A DNA stretch of 64,000 nucleotides, taken from assembly GCA_013400975.1 (NCBI GenBank), contig WBMZ01002955.1:62001-126000 (forward strand). The letters are read 5' to 3'. Each line of letters starts with the position of its first letter. Positions within the stretch are counted from its first letter, which is position 1. The translations under genes and the position numbers were made by a program. This stretch comes from Atrichornis clamosus. Its lineage: Eukaryota > Chordata > Aves > Passeriformes > Menuridae. Below, piece by piece: positions 36,913 to 50,400 of this stretch. The notes under the pieces were generated by a model. It was not told the origin of the DNA and did not search any database. It was given only the letters and a program-made list of their open reading frames with translations.

Positions 36913-39231
36913 TGAGCATCAGTCCTGGATCCAGCTGATGGAATGTCCGGACTCCCAGAGACACCCTTTGGCCATTGTGAGGCTACCTTTTTATTTATAA
37001 TCTTCCCCATCCTGGATATGATTCTTGCTTTCTATGCAAATTAGCTATCATGTGCAGCTTGTTCTTCTAGACATTACTTGAAATGAGTCAGAGGAGTTTA
37101 GGGGTCTTTGATGATCTTGATCCCCCTGTAGCTGCTTCTTGATCTCATTTCTGTGCTTGCCCTGTTCTGTGTTGTGATTATCTCCAGAAGCCAAAACAAG
37201 GACATTTGTCCTAGAAGAGTGCTGCCTTGCCTCTCTATGTCCCCCTTCAGCTGCATCCTGTTCTTCCTCAACAATCCGTGGTTGGCTCCACAGCTATCCA
37301 GCTATCAGTGTTAGAGACACACACATTTTCCCTCTTATCTTCTAGCTTCTACAAGGAAGTAGCTGGTTCGGCTTGGGTTTCTCTACACAATATTTCAATG
37401 TGTTAGAGATACAGAGATATCCATTCCCAGTCTGATAATCTGACTATTTTCCCTTAGCATTGAAGAAGAAAACAGTAGTTTCTGTGCCAAATACAGTTTG
37501 CCATCAATTTTATCAGAATCAATCATGCCTGTACAAAGCAGAAACCTGCACCATGTCACAGCATTTGAGGCACATACCTGCAGCATCCTGATAAAAGTCT
37601 TAGTCTATGGAATTAAGTCTCAGGATCCAGTTCAAAGTGTTGCTGGTGAAAAAAACAATCTCAACTCATCTTCAAGCTTATTCTGAACCGTTTAGATTAT
37701 AGGAAAATTTACAAGTACTTATCTTCAGTATTTTAGATGCACCTCTGTCTCAGGCAGCAGTATTACATTAATTGAGTGCACCTGCCTGTTGTTCATGCTG
37801 CCATGCTGACATGGCAGTTACAGAAATAAGTTTAAAATTATCATCTCCATCTATTCTACATTTTCTATGCCATTCCACTTATTCTGTTAAATTAGTGTAC
37901 TACATTTTCTTCTGTAGTGGTTTGTTTTACTGCACTTGAGTACAAGACAGGATGTACCCAGAGATTTCCATCGAGACCCCCATATAAGTGTTGCATGTAA
38001 TTCAGTACCTGAACTACAGGGTAAATGCTGCTGAATATTTATTGTTTGCTTGGCTAAACAGTGGTCTAGCCCAATCACTTGTGTATACTTCTCCCTCATT
38101 TCTGTAGGAGTTTCACTGGAATAAAGGATGGACAAGAAAACTTCTCTTCCATAGAGGTTGAAACTTGACTTCTTCCTTGTATCTATTTAAAATGTGACCT
38201 AGTATGAAAAGTCTGGAGTCATGCTTGGGGTTTTTTTAATATGTATATGATGATTATAAGCCTATTTTAGAAAGAGTGTGTCATGAAACCTAGAATAGAT
38301 TATTTTTCCTGTTTCCGTTTACTTGTGTTAGCTAACAAATATTTCAGTTGCATTTTCATTAAAATAATAATTTTGAGAAAAAGTTTTTGAATCCCTTTTT
38401 TTATTTGGTGAAAATTTCATTCTGATGTTTCCACATTATAAGTTAATTCACTTTTTTTCACTGCAAAGTCATGGAAATTATAGAGAGAAGAAAAAAAATA
38501 AATTAGTGGAAGAAACTAATCTGCATATGTGATACTGTGAAGGCTGAAGGTAGAACTCACTCTCTTTTCCATAGTTTGCACTCACTTGTCAAACTCTAGT
38601 AATCTGTCTTTAGGACATATTATTAATTATTCTTAGAATAGTTTTAAGGTTTCTGTTTTTCTACTACATTTGTTCATTCCAATCCTGGTTCTTCATGGCC
38701 TCTGCAGATGATTGTTTTGGTTTTCCCCCGTAACTTAAAACAGTATCAGTAACAGAGGTTCTCAGCTGCGTAAGAAGGGAATGTACTAGGTGCACTAGCA
38801 AGGAGTTTTGGCTAAAGATAGGCTAGACTGTGAAAAAGTAAATAGCAATATTGATATAAAAGAGAAGAAAAACTGTGAAAGAAAATATAACCTTGATTTC
38901 GAACATTCTTAACTATGTGTACCACATAATGGGACTTAAGTAAACTTGAAATGTTCTCAGTTCTAAACAAGAAGTTGTCTCTAGAAATTAAAAACTTCAC
39001 TGAGAGAAAGTAGATCTCAGTTGAGTTATTGGTTCTGTCATTGATTTCTACAGTTTTTCGTTTAGATTCAAAAGAGAACACACACAGCAAATCCAGGAAT
39101 TAGTCAGATTTTAGTGCCTGAATTCCAAACATGAAAAGCTTAGTGCTCTGGGGCGATCCACATCTGGGGTTACTTCAATCTATCTCATGTCAGAATTCTC
39201 TTGGCAAGTAGAATTTCACTTCTGCACCCAC

Positions 39232-39243
39232 AAAAAAAAAAAA
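39232..39243 (+). repeat. Poly(A) run
   Basis: Twelve A bases after 'caccc'. No retrocopy is recognisable upstream. Confidence 0.65.
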
Positions 39244-42200
39244 GAGCTCTGCATTACCTTTGTGAGCTTCTGCAGGCAAGAGCACAAGTCTGTGATACTA
39301 GAATGAGAGGATGCGAGAGCACATGTGACTCAAATTTGGAGGTTAAAACCCTCACAGGGAGAGTCTGAAGTTGCAGCTTTGGTGGTATCAGCAGCAGGAA
39401 TAGGAACAGTCTCTACCTTTTTACTCTACCAGCTGAAAACCCTAAATATCAGGTTTTAAAGTTTTCCATCCTTAAATAACCCCATTAATTTTGCATCCTC
39501 TTCTGTCCAGAAGCAGAATTCTTGCAGGAGTGATGCCAATTCTCTTTCAGTTTTTTCACCAGTTTTCAAAGATTAACCAATTTTAAATCAATCACCTGCT
39601 CCCTGATAGCAATGTGCATCTTTATGCTTCTACTGTAGTTACATCTTTTACAAAATATTTATTTGGCATCTCAGTACTAAAAGTCTGTAACATGATTGCC
39701 AGATAATTACAGGACTTTAGTAAATTGAAAATTTAGTATCTTGATTGATCAGTAGGCTGTAACATGATGGACAGTCTCTAAGGGAATAGCTGAAATTTCA
39801 CAGCTTGACAATGTCAGGTACTGTAGATTTGAAAAAGACATGAGTGTCCTCAGCGTTGACTCACCCATGAACACAGAACAATGTGACACTGAGAAAATGA
39901 TTTGGTGTAAAGCGGCAGGATTTTTTTTTAAATTACAGAAGAGGAAAAATGGAGCTCATGATGTGGAACAAGTTGGGTAATAGGAAATGGAACACAAAAT
40001 CTCACAGATCCCTGCAAGTAATGTTGGTATTCCACCATGTTTCAAGACATGGAGCCCAATAGGGAACAAGGGATGATTCTACCACACAGTAAACTATATC
40101 TTCTGTCAGCTTATGTTACTGCTATGATTGTGCACTACACTGGTGGAAGAAAACATTCTGAACACAGAGACCTACTTCAGCAATGTAGTTCTCTTTTTCT
40201 GTTTAGAGGCAAAAGGACTGCAAAATGAATAAGGGTCTCAACTATGGAAATAAGCCAGAATCATGGCTAAAAGTTATGTGGGGCTATAAATACTACCTTC
40301 CACAGGATTTATATCACTTTGTAAGGCCTATTGCTCTTTCTCTGTAAAATCAGAAAGATACTGGTAATTACAGATCTGCTTACAACAGTAGCTCCACCAC
40401 CTGATATGAAACATCTGCCTGTGATGCACAGTGACCCTACAGCTCTTCAGAAAGATAACTAGGAAAGGGGAAGTAGTGTCAGTGAAAACCTTTGGGTTAA
40501 ATCAAGTAACCACTTGTTGGCTTGCAGTTCTCATTCCTTCTCTGTTTCGACTTTTTTCTTAGTATCTTTATTGCTATTACTTTTATTGCCATTATTTTGG
40601 TGTAACTACTTCTGTGAAATTGTATTTGAAAATTTTTCCAGTTTCTGTCATTTTCTGTATGATATTAAATTAAAAACTTGAGAAAATAAGATTTGTGAAT
40701 GATATCTTTAAATTGACTTATTTTTCATCTCCCCTGTAGTGCTCAAAGGCTTGTGCCCAGTTATTGACTGTTTTAATTTGTAGAGAGGTAGATAAACTGA
40801 ATGGATGGATTATGGAGATTAGCTACTTGGATATAACTGAAGCCCTTTTTCTTTGTTTAATGTGATAGTCTCTTTTCTAAAGAATTATGAAAATGACAGC
40901 ACCTGTACTTGCTGTTTGTTGTTAAGCTCATCTGCATTTTTTCAATTATGAGACAACTCATCCTAGAAACCCAAGGGAACGTGAATTATTAACTGAGCTA
41001 AGACACACTTGTACTAAAATCTTATGGGAAATCACAAGATTAATATCAGCTATGCAGTGAATATACCTTTTGAGTTTTATTGAGAAAAGACAGAGACTGC
41101 TTCTTCTATATAAACACACAATTTACTTATAATATACTCTGGTTTACTGCACTGAATTTTATATACATAGTAATTATTAGTCTATGCAATAAAATTAAAT
41201 TATCTCTAAAAATTAATAAATATTAATACACAGTATAATAAAAATAGTTTATTATATATGAAAGACACAGGCTTTGAACCATTCAAATTAATAAATAGAC
41301 AATATAAACCCAAAAATGTTATACATGGAAGGCACTGGCTTTTGACTCTGATGACTGTTTTTCAGAAAGATTAAATTATATATATACCTTTCAAGGAAAC
41401 AAGAATTTAACACTAATAGGTTTGAGATTGTACAATGCACCGCACTGTTCCACGATGCTGTTGTGTTTCTCACCAACTTTCAATAGATAAAACCAGAAAA
41501 TCATGTGAGATTGCAATACTTATTTTCATTAAAACATGTCATAATTAAATAGAAAGCCAACTTGTGCAGCCTGATCTTTTGCAGTTTTATATTTGGACAA
41601 AAACAATTTACACAATCGTATCTTTTTTCCTTTATTTAAAAAGTTTCTAAGGAAATGTGTTTAGCAGGAAGCTTGATGGCATTTGTTTACTAAGATCCCT
41701 AATTAGCAGTACTAGAAAATAATCGGTCCCTAACCTAAAGTTTCTCGTTATCACTTCTTCCATATTGCATGCTATTAACTGAATGTGTGCCTTGAGCTTG
41801 AGCAGGTTTTACTCTCTGTGTTGTTGATGATGTTGTACTCTGAAAGGTTTCTTGAGATAGTGCCACAGGCAGAACTAGAAATGCTGCTTTGTAATAAAGT
41901 CTGCCAGACACTTAAGACTTAAACCCTGCCTACAGAAACTTGGTCCAGTTCTGAAGGGACCATGGCCAGGCTCAGTGGTGACTTGGAAAAGGGAAATGAG
42001 TTCTCCATGCTTATATTGTATTACCTGGACTATATGTAATATACCAAGCTGCAAAAATGGGTGTGGTAGAGAGGAAGGGCCATAACATTTCCTCTTTGCC
42101 TGCAAATTAATGTGACTGGAGGCAGAGACAATGGTAGGTGTATAGAAAACAGGTAAGAAAGGATTCAACCCTAGGAGATTCACCTTTTGAATATTAATGG

Positions 42201-43511
42201 AAAGAAGACACCTTCTCTGGCTATAGTCTCCTAAATTTTCCATAGGACCATATAGAAATCAATTACCCTTTAATTCAATATGGTGCTTAGACTTTGTACA
42301 ATGTACACTTCTTTACAGACACTTACTTGGCTGTTTGCTCCTCTTCTTCCCTTTAAATCCTGCTAATTTCTGTATTTTTTCCTGCGATAATGCATGCCTC
42401 TTTCTATGAAATTCATTGGTACTGGACTGTGCCATGCAAGTCTCTTTGGTTTTCATTTTAACCCTTCACAATGTTACAAAACAATTTCCTTCCAATCAGT
42501 GAGAATGGCTGCAATGATTACTGAAGGATAGGCTATTGACTAAATCAGATTTGAAAAGCACGGTACAAATAAAAAGTCTTTAAACACTGATTTATCTTGA
42601 TTTCTGCAGCATAATTCCTATGAGGAACTATCTTTATGTAAAGCAGATCCCTAGTACTATACATTTTCCCAACATATGTACATTGCATTGACCTCCTGTC
42701 ACTATCTGTAAGATTTTCCCTGAATTCAGCTCACAACATCCTTGTTTTTCCAACAACTAGTTCTTTTTCTGATTTTGCAAGAAAGACCTAAGCAGTGTAC
42801 AAAGCAAAGCTGATAAAAATAACAACATACAGCTCTTTTCCTGATGACTTGCTATGTTTATTATTGCAAGTAATCAAGTTTTTGATGCAACCCACAACTG
42901 AAGAAATGAGTAGGACCTTGTCATCTTTTTGAGTATCAGTGTTGAATGTGTCATATGCCACAGCATGCTGCCTTCCCTGTTTTTGGTCTACATGACAGTC
43001 GCTGATTCCATTGTGAACGCTTGCATATGCTGTATGAAACACTGCAGAAGTATAATGAAAACTCCTTCTATTCTGATTATACTTGAAATTTCAAATATTT
43101 AAATGTATAAATGATGTACAAGAGAAAACCAAGAGGGATGATTAGATAATCTACTGTATCCCACATTTCTGTGTACAAAGTATATAAAATATATAAATGC
43201 TAAACCCTTACCAAATAACAGTTTGCCTAATTAGGATAAAACCATCCCCACCCCTATTGTTTCAATTAAAGGAGCTATTTTTCATTTCCCTTCTGAAACT
43301 ATCTTGCATAAAATTATTGGAGTAGAATGCCAGCTGCGTTGGTCTCCTGAGAAAATCCACAGAAATTTTACCAGCATGAGATGCGATCATTCTGCAGGTG
43401 CTATGCCTACTGAAACCCTTCATTAGTATTTCTAAAGTGTTTCAGTTACACAGTGTCACTTCCAGTTATTAAAACTTCTCTTCATTTCAACTTTTCAATA
43501 AGGGGTTTTTC

Positions 43512-43531
43512 TGTGTGTGTGTGTGTGTGTG
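43512..43531 (+). repeat. (TG)10 microsatellite
   Basis: Ten perfect TG dinucleotides between 'tttttc' and 'ttccc'. Ordinary dinucleotide repeat. Confidence 0.95.
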
Positions 43532-44321
43532 TTCCCAGGCAGGGATTGAGTTGCAGAGAGCAAATGGAATTAGTTGATTTGTTAAATGGGAGGTGATAGC
43601 TGAGACATGAGACTTTAAGTAAAACCTAGATAAGCAGTTTATACTCTTAACTGAGTGTCTTATTTAGGCTCTTCCTCATACCTCAGTTCTTATCCTTCCA
43701 GATGTAGGACTCTTTTTGCTGAATAACCAGACTGCAGTGGGAGCTAGAAGATGTTTCCTCCTCTAAATATCTTGGCCTAGGAATCATTCCTACTGGTTGA
43801 GATTGTGGTTACGGTTAAGAAGCCAGGCCTACCAAATGCTGGAGCAGGGCTCTCTATATACCATGTGATGTGGGAAGCATACATCCTCTTCTCAGGAGGT
43901 GACATGAGACCATAGAGTGATGCTTTGAGTGATGAATAATCCTAAAAAAATATGAAGACTTAATCCCAAAACCAGATGCCCTCTTGAGAGTGCCACTGTG
44001 CACTTGCTTAGCTCATGCAAAAAAATCCCACTTCTGGGGAGAGTTCAAATGCAATGTTTTAATCACATAGGCAATGCTTTGGTATCTGAGACAGGCATCT
44101 AGGATACCCCAGTGAGGTAAGTGGAATATTTGGGATCACTGAGGTGTGTGAATTTCACTCACATACCTCTGGAGGCTGCTAAATGCTCTTTGGACCTTGC
44201 CTCAGCTGTTCCAGACAGCACAGAAGTGAAATTAAGTGAAATTGCTCATTGTAAATGATTTACTAAAATTAGCTTTAGGAAATGTCACTAAACTTAAGCC
44301 ACAATAGGAGAAGTGCACTGT

Positions 44322-44397
44322 AAAAAGTAAATTTTTCATTAAAAGGGAAATTTTTAAAGAAAGGGAAATTTTCATCAAAATGGCAGTTTTATAAATT
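44322..44397 (+). repeat. 19-bp imperfect tandem repeat, four units
   Basis: Four contiguous 19-base units (44322-44340, 44341-44359, 44360-44378, 44379-44397). Units 2 and 3 are closest (aaaagggaaatttttaaag and aaagggaaattttcatcaa). Units 1 and 4 share the AAATTTT-type core but are more diverged. The array probably arose by local duplication in an AT-rich context. Confidence 0.7.
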
Positions 44398-45251
44398 ATA
44401 CTCTTAAGATGCTGCAGGGTTTTATTTGCACTATCATGTTTAATGCTTTGTTTGGCCCCTGCTCTTCAAGCAGCATTACACCAAATTTTTCTGGGCAGTC
44501 ACTGCTGCACTTTTCTCATCTGTTTAGCCATCTGTGTCCTGTGGTGACATATCCATGGTATATCATAAAAGAGAAGTGCCTGGTCTTTTCTCTGAGCTGC
44601 CTCATGCAGGGCTGGGGAGGCAGCAGGGGAAGGAGCAGTGTGCTGGAAAGGTTTGTGAAACCACTGGGCAGCATTGCTTTGCGCTGCTAAAGAGATCTGC
44701 TGCAACTGGAGGAGAGAATTAATTTCCTTGGGAAGACAACAAAGAAAGGAGCTGACATTTAATCAACAGGGAAGAGAGAGGAAAATAATGTGACTATGGA
44801 AGGGCATGGTTGATATTTCCACTCACAACTCTGGCAGCAGGCAATCTCATCTGAACCATATTCTCTTCATTAAAAGACTATTCCAGGAAAGCAAAGGAAA
44901 AAAAACGGTTATGAAAGATGTTAGCACAACCCAATTGTGGCTGAGTCCAGAATGGATGGGTCCAAAATCTTGATCTCGGAGTACCAAGGAGATGACAGAT
45001 GAACCCACAGTCCTGGTGCTCAGAGGGATCTACCTGCACACATTCCTCAAGGTCATGTCTCTCTTTCCCACAACCCAAGGGTGCTGGCAGCTGTTATGGT
45101 GAAAAATATCCCATGGGAACACCACAAGTGTCCATGATGAGATTAACCTCCTGAACACCCTGGTGGCCCATTAGACAGACTGGTGCAGCACACGTGATTA
45201 CTCTCCAGACAAGACACGGCCTCCATAGACAGTCACTTGGGAGCCTTACAG

Positions 45252-45797
45252 TGTGCCCTGTTTTGGCTGGGTAATTTTCTTCACAGTACCTGGGATTGGG
45301 TTTTGTTTTTGATTTGGACTAAAAACAGCATTGGTAACCAAGGGGAGGTTTAGTTACTGCTCAGCAGTGCTCACACAGAGTCAGGGCCTCTTCTGCTTCT
45401 CACCCCACCCCACCAGCGAAGAGGCTGGGAGCACACAAGGAGTGGGGAGGGGATCCCAACAGACCAGAGGGATATCCTATAACTATATGGTATCATGTTC
45501 AGCTGTAAAAAGAGGGGAAGAAGGAGGTGGTTTTGTCTTCCCAAGTCACTCTTACATGTGATGGAGCACAGCTTTCCTGGAGATGCATGAACACTTGCCT
45601 GACCATGGGAAGCAGTGAAAAAGTTCTTTATTTTACTTTGCTTGTGCATGCAGCTTTTGCATTCCTTATTAAAATGTCTTTATCTCAACCCACGAGTTTT
45701 CTCACTTTTATTTCTTATTCTCTCCCCCATCCAACTAGGGGGAAGTGAGTGAGTGGCTGGGTGGGTCTGAGTTTCTGGCTGGAGTTCAAACGCAGCA
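45252..45797 (+). mobile_element. Solo LTR of an avian ERVL-like retrovirus
   Basis: This element of about 546 bases matches the layout of a common avian ERVL-type LTR as I remember it. The 5' end is 'tgtgccctgttttggctggg', followed by 'taattttcttc'. The U3 text includes 'gaagaggctggga' and a block ending 'ggatatcctataactatatgg'. Next come 'gttttgtcttcccaagtcac' and 'gatggagcacagctttcctgg'. The 3' segment is 'gtctttatctcaacccacga' then 'ctctcccccatccaac', with the end at about 45797. An ATTAAA poly(A) signal lies at 45668-45673. No internal retroviral genes flank it. The flanking five bases on each side do not match, so no target duplication was confirmed and the ends are approximate. Confidence 0.85.
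45668..45673 (+). promoter_or_regulatory. ATTAAA polyadenylation signal of the LTR
   Basis: A variant poly(A) hexamer placed just before the 'tgtctttatctcaaccc' segment, where this LTR family carries its R-region signal. Function is not tested. Confidence 0.55.
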
Positions 45798-47130
45798 AGA
45801 ACCAATGGACAGAGCTGTTGGCATCCTTGGCTCCTGGTTAGTGACTAATTTTTCTTCTCTTAGCAAACTGCCTGTGGGAGATAACAAGTGTGCCAGGTAG
45901 TAACCTAATTCTGAGCTGTTACTGCCATAGGTTTCCATGTTCCTTGTTAGGAGCAGGTTCCCTATCACAACACTGACTGCAATTGCAGATGAGTGCACTT
46001 CATGCTTTATATTTTCATGGTCTTCAATACGCTCCATTTACAGGTTCTAATTCTAGTTGGTGAATTTAAATCTACTGACACCAGACTGTTCTCTTGGTTT
46101 GGGTTTTTTTTTAATCTCCTCTTTAATGAATAATTTAAGTCAGCATGTCCGTTTTTATAATTGCTTACTGAACTGAACCAGAGCGCCAATCTGGCTGAAA
46201 AGCAACCTGCCTAGAGCAAATCAGTCAGGAGAGCTCCTCATTCTGGCTTACCAAATAACCACATAAACATTTGTGCCAGGACAACACGAAAGGTAATTTG
46301 GGGACAGAAATGAATGGCTGAGTTGCCTTTGTTTGGATTTTTTTTCCTCCCAGAAGTGCTAGCTTATGGCCGTCTAAAGGATGTGCTGAACTGCAGCCTC
46401 TGTTGTCTATTGCACACTACCTTCAATGGAGATGTCAGACTGTTGGGATTTTTTTTAAACACAACATGAAAACAACTGCTCTAAGCATAAAACAAAGCAA
46501 TGACATGGCCTTGTGCTTCCTCTGACTCCCTGTGAGTGAAACATGTCAGGATAAACTGCTCCACTGAGGGTGTTTCTGGTGGATAAGACATTGTGTCAGT
46601 ACTATCTGGGTTGTCCTCAGTGGACACAACCGATACGACAACCGGCAAACAGTGACCCATGCAGAGAAAACTTCCAAAAACATGATTCTGTGAAGGACCA
46701 CCTAGGGATATTTGACACTTATAAAGAGCTCTCTTAGTATCCATTACATTTCAGAAAATAGGGAGAATGTTGTGCCAAAAACTGAAGATACCTCAGTTAC
46801 AGCCAGAGACACCATAGTGGGTAGGCAGCTCAGGAGCAGACCCAGGCTTTCAAAGTTATGTCCACCATCCACAGAGATTACCCCTTCCTCAATTTCTGAA
46901 AAGAAAAATAGTATGAAAAATACTTATCAAGAATTAAAAGGCTTTGTAGAAGTAACCACACAGAGAGTTTAGCCCTGAAAAAGCATCATTTATTCTCAGA
47001 CCCACACCATCACCATTAGTATGGTACTAAGTAATCATATGACCCCAAGAAAACACTTGTACATAATTCTGTCATTTGCTCATGCTGACTGGTGTTTTAC
47101 TCCTTCAGTAAACCCAACCCCACAGACTCA

Positions 47131-47159
47131 GGGGGCTTCTTGCAGAATTAGAAGCCCCC
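47131..47159. other. Perfect 10-bp stem-loop, G-rich
   Basis: The arms gggggcttct (47131-47140) and agaagccccc (47150-47159) are exact reverse complements around a nine-base loop (tgcagaatt). The 5' arm begins with five G bases. If transcribed it would fold into a stable hairpin. The lack of a following T run argues against a simple polymerase III or bacterial-type terminator reading. Confidence 0.7.
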
Positions 47160-47451
47160 AATTTCCTGATGGATCAAGTTGGCACTATCAGGTTTTCAGA
47201 ACAGAACAAGGGGGAAGAATGTTTCCTCATTTCTGATGCATTCTTCAGTTTTAGTGTGTCAACAGATGGAGTAGGGATTAGTGATAAAATAATGTGGCCT
47301 CTTAGCTTATGTAGAAAGCAGTCTTAGAATGCTGTGGATTTTCTGATGGCTCATTAAATGTACTTATGCAAACTAAAGGGTTCTTACAGTAAAAATAAAA
47401 TGCTCATCTTCAGTGAGTGTTTGCCTTTGATAGATAATGTCAGGGTGATGC

Positions 47452-47475
47452 ATGCATGTTTAGAGAAACATGCAT
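47452..47475. other. Perfect 10-bp stem-loop
   Basis: The arms atgcatgttt (47452-47461) and aaacatgcat (47466-47475) are exact reverse complements around the four-base loop agag. The 5' side overlaps an ATGCATGCATG run. It is a short, possibly cruciform-forming palindrome. Confidence 0.7.
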
Positions 47476-50400
47476 AGAAATGTTGAAAAAGAAATAAAAT
47501 CTGTTATTTGCTCTTTGTAATCTAGCCTGAAACTCTATCTGTTGATGTGTGGCAGGACTTACTACTGCTCACTATGTGTTTCACATCCTGCTGAGACTGT
47601 CTAATAGCCTTTTGCAGACTGACATATGTTCCCCCACCTTCTCCCTGAAGCAGCACTCGTGTAGCTGTAGCTGGCGTGGCACACAGAGCACAGCTCTGCT
47701 CCAGCTGCACAGCAGGGCCCTTGGTGCAGGGCGAGTGTTTCTGCAGCTCGGGGCTGATCTCCAGCTTTCAGTCTTGGTGTGCTCCTTGCCAGGCTCTGTT
47801 ACACCAGGGACCAAGCTCACGTAGCTGGAGAGGCCAATAACATCAGCCTCTGAGGATAGAGGTGAAATGTCAGATAAGAATTATTACTTTCACCAGTAAA
47901 ATATACATGGCGAGGGCCCAAATTCATGGGCAATATTTAGCATTAGGCATTTCTACCATGCTGTCTGTGTTATTCCTTTCCCTCCTTCTCCAGCCCCTGA
48001 GCAAGGGGGCTGCCTTCAGTTTTCCCCATGGGGCCCTTTGAGTCTCCTTATGAACCTAAGCCAACAACTGATATGGGTAAAAACGTCTGGGGAAAGGCAG
48101 GATTTTTCTGTATTTCAGCAAGATAATTTTCTTGATTCAATTCACAGAGGCAAGCAAAATTTAAGTCATTTTGTAAGGAAATGAGTCCTTATTCTCAAGC
48201 TGCAGAAACTCTAAGATCTTATTGCTCTAAATCAAGATAACAGCACTTCCTGATGCCAATGTTTCCTACTCAACCTTCCGCTGGCAAGCTGACCTCTGTA
48301 CAGAAGCACTGTTGCTGGCCTGCAACACAGACGCTGAACTGATGGCACCAGGAAGTTTCCTCATGGTCAGAAGTGTCCTGTGCTTTGAAAGATACTGCTA
48401 AGATGTGAGTCCTACCCACCTTCATAGCAGAGGATTTCACATGTGAAGGATGCATTACAGGGCTAGAAGCCAGATGAACTGAGGAGCCCTGTTAACCAGA
48501 AGTAAGGCACACAAGCAGTCAGATCAGTCTGTGATTGTGACAGTGCCTGGGATCAGTTTTCCCAGCAGACATCTTCTGAAATATAGTACCACACCCATAC
48601 TGTGATTTGGTAATTATCTTGTATTTGGTGGCTATTTCCCACTATTCTTGGGACCAATAGAAAGCCTGTCGAATTTAGGAAGAACGGAGGAATATCAATA
48701 AATTCTTCAAATTCCTAAAGCCCACAGTTAATTCTTTTTCTACCTCATGTATACACCCCGATTGAACTCAGTAAGTTCCCTAATTATTCTTTTAAATAAC
48801 AGCATTTGACATTTTCCCTGAAGGCTATGTAACAAGTGTGGCTTTACAATAAGAATGGTGTCATTAATAGATTAATAGCTACAATAATGCGTAAAGCAGC
48901 ATTAACAGGATGGGTGAACTAATTTAGGCAAAATGAATGGATTTCTGCTTTGCTCACCTTTTGTAGCTAAGATTTTTTAATGGTTAGAGAGGACAAAGGA
49001 AAACACAATTCTTGACCCCATTCTCACTGTATTTTCTCTTTCCCCAAGACATTTTCATTTCCAGCTCTACTCTGGTTTATCCTCCTTCCTCTTAAGATCT
49101 ATTTCTTCAAAGAAAAGAGAATGAATTATTTTTTATATATCTTGGTGTTTAGTGTGCAAAAGGAACAGCCCAACTCAATACTTCTCCCATGATGCCTCTA
49201 CAAAACAAGCAAGTGTATTCTCTGGTTGTTTATGCTTTTATCATGTGCATTTTGCAGAAATAATGAGGGGAGAGGAGGAAAGCATATTTCAAAGCACCGC
49301 ATTGAACAGCTCACTACTACAGCTATTTCTCAAGGACTGCAGGCACAAGTGTGAAGCAAACTCCCTTCTTGCAAGCAAAATTGTGTTTCTCATGTGTCAG
49401 AAGTGGTGAGGACTAAAAGCTGAAGTGACATTGTTCAGCCTTCCATGCTGTGCAGAGAAGGAAGAGAAAGCTCATTAGCTTCTACAGTGCTAAGTCCAAA
49501 ACCTGGTATTTATTCACAGAATTTTTGTACTGTGACCCAGATAAAGTTTACACTAGATGACTGGTTTTTTTGTCCTCTGTTAATCGGCCAATGCACTTAT
49601 GACAACAATCATATATTTGCATGGAATTTGTCAGCTTAACTAGGTTGCCTCCTTTCTGATTTTCCTGAGATCCTCTGCAGGAAAGATTCTAAACCTCAGG
49701 CTAGTTTTGCAAATCCAAACTCACTGTACTAGACCTCATGTATTTCTTAGCCTGCTGGCAATCTACAGCAGAGTAGTTTGCAACTTTGACAAAGACCCAG
49801 CAGAACAGATGACAAAATTTCTTCACCTTGATAGGCCAGATAACACTTGTGAAATGTGTCAAAAACTCACAAATTTTCCTACTATGAGATTTTTTTAAGC
49901 AACTTTGGATTATATTTGTTTTTCATGAAGCATTACTTTGATTGAAGGGGAAGAAAATGGGTGGGTTCTTTCTTTGAGCAAGAAAACCTAGGAGAAAATT
50001 AATGGAGGCAGAGTATCTTTTACTGGAGCTTTAATAAATTACAGATGATTGTCTTTACAGAACTACAGCTGAGGAGAAACACCAGGCTAAAAAGTGATCC
50101 TGTGGGAAAGTTAGGTGAGACTGCAATAACCGGAGGAAGAACTACAATTTGATGTGGGAGAAACAGTGTTTTGCATAGAAAGTAGCAGGTAGTAACAGAA
50201 CTAAACTTTAAGAAGAATAACAAAATCTTTGCAGAAGAATGTTGCAAAAGTTTCAAAATAAATTTAAAATAAAATGAAATTTAAAAATAAATAAAATTTT
50301 TTAAAAAGTATAAAAAAAACACTACAGAAAAACTCTACTGAGCTGGACTACTAAACCTTTTGTAGACTTCTCTGTTTATGAATTAGGTCACAGCGGCTGG

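Larger units (their letters stand above)
36913..45251. other. Unique AT-rich noncoding DNA
   Basis: No supported gene across about 8.3 kb. Notable small items are a poly(A) run at 39232-39243, a very AT-rich segment at about 41140-41270 with long A/T words, a TG microsatellite at 43512-43531 and a 19-bp tandem repeat at 44322-44397. The longest frame (42243-41875, minus, 122 codons) has no recognisable domain. Confidence 0.55.
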
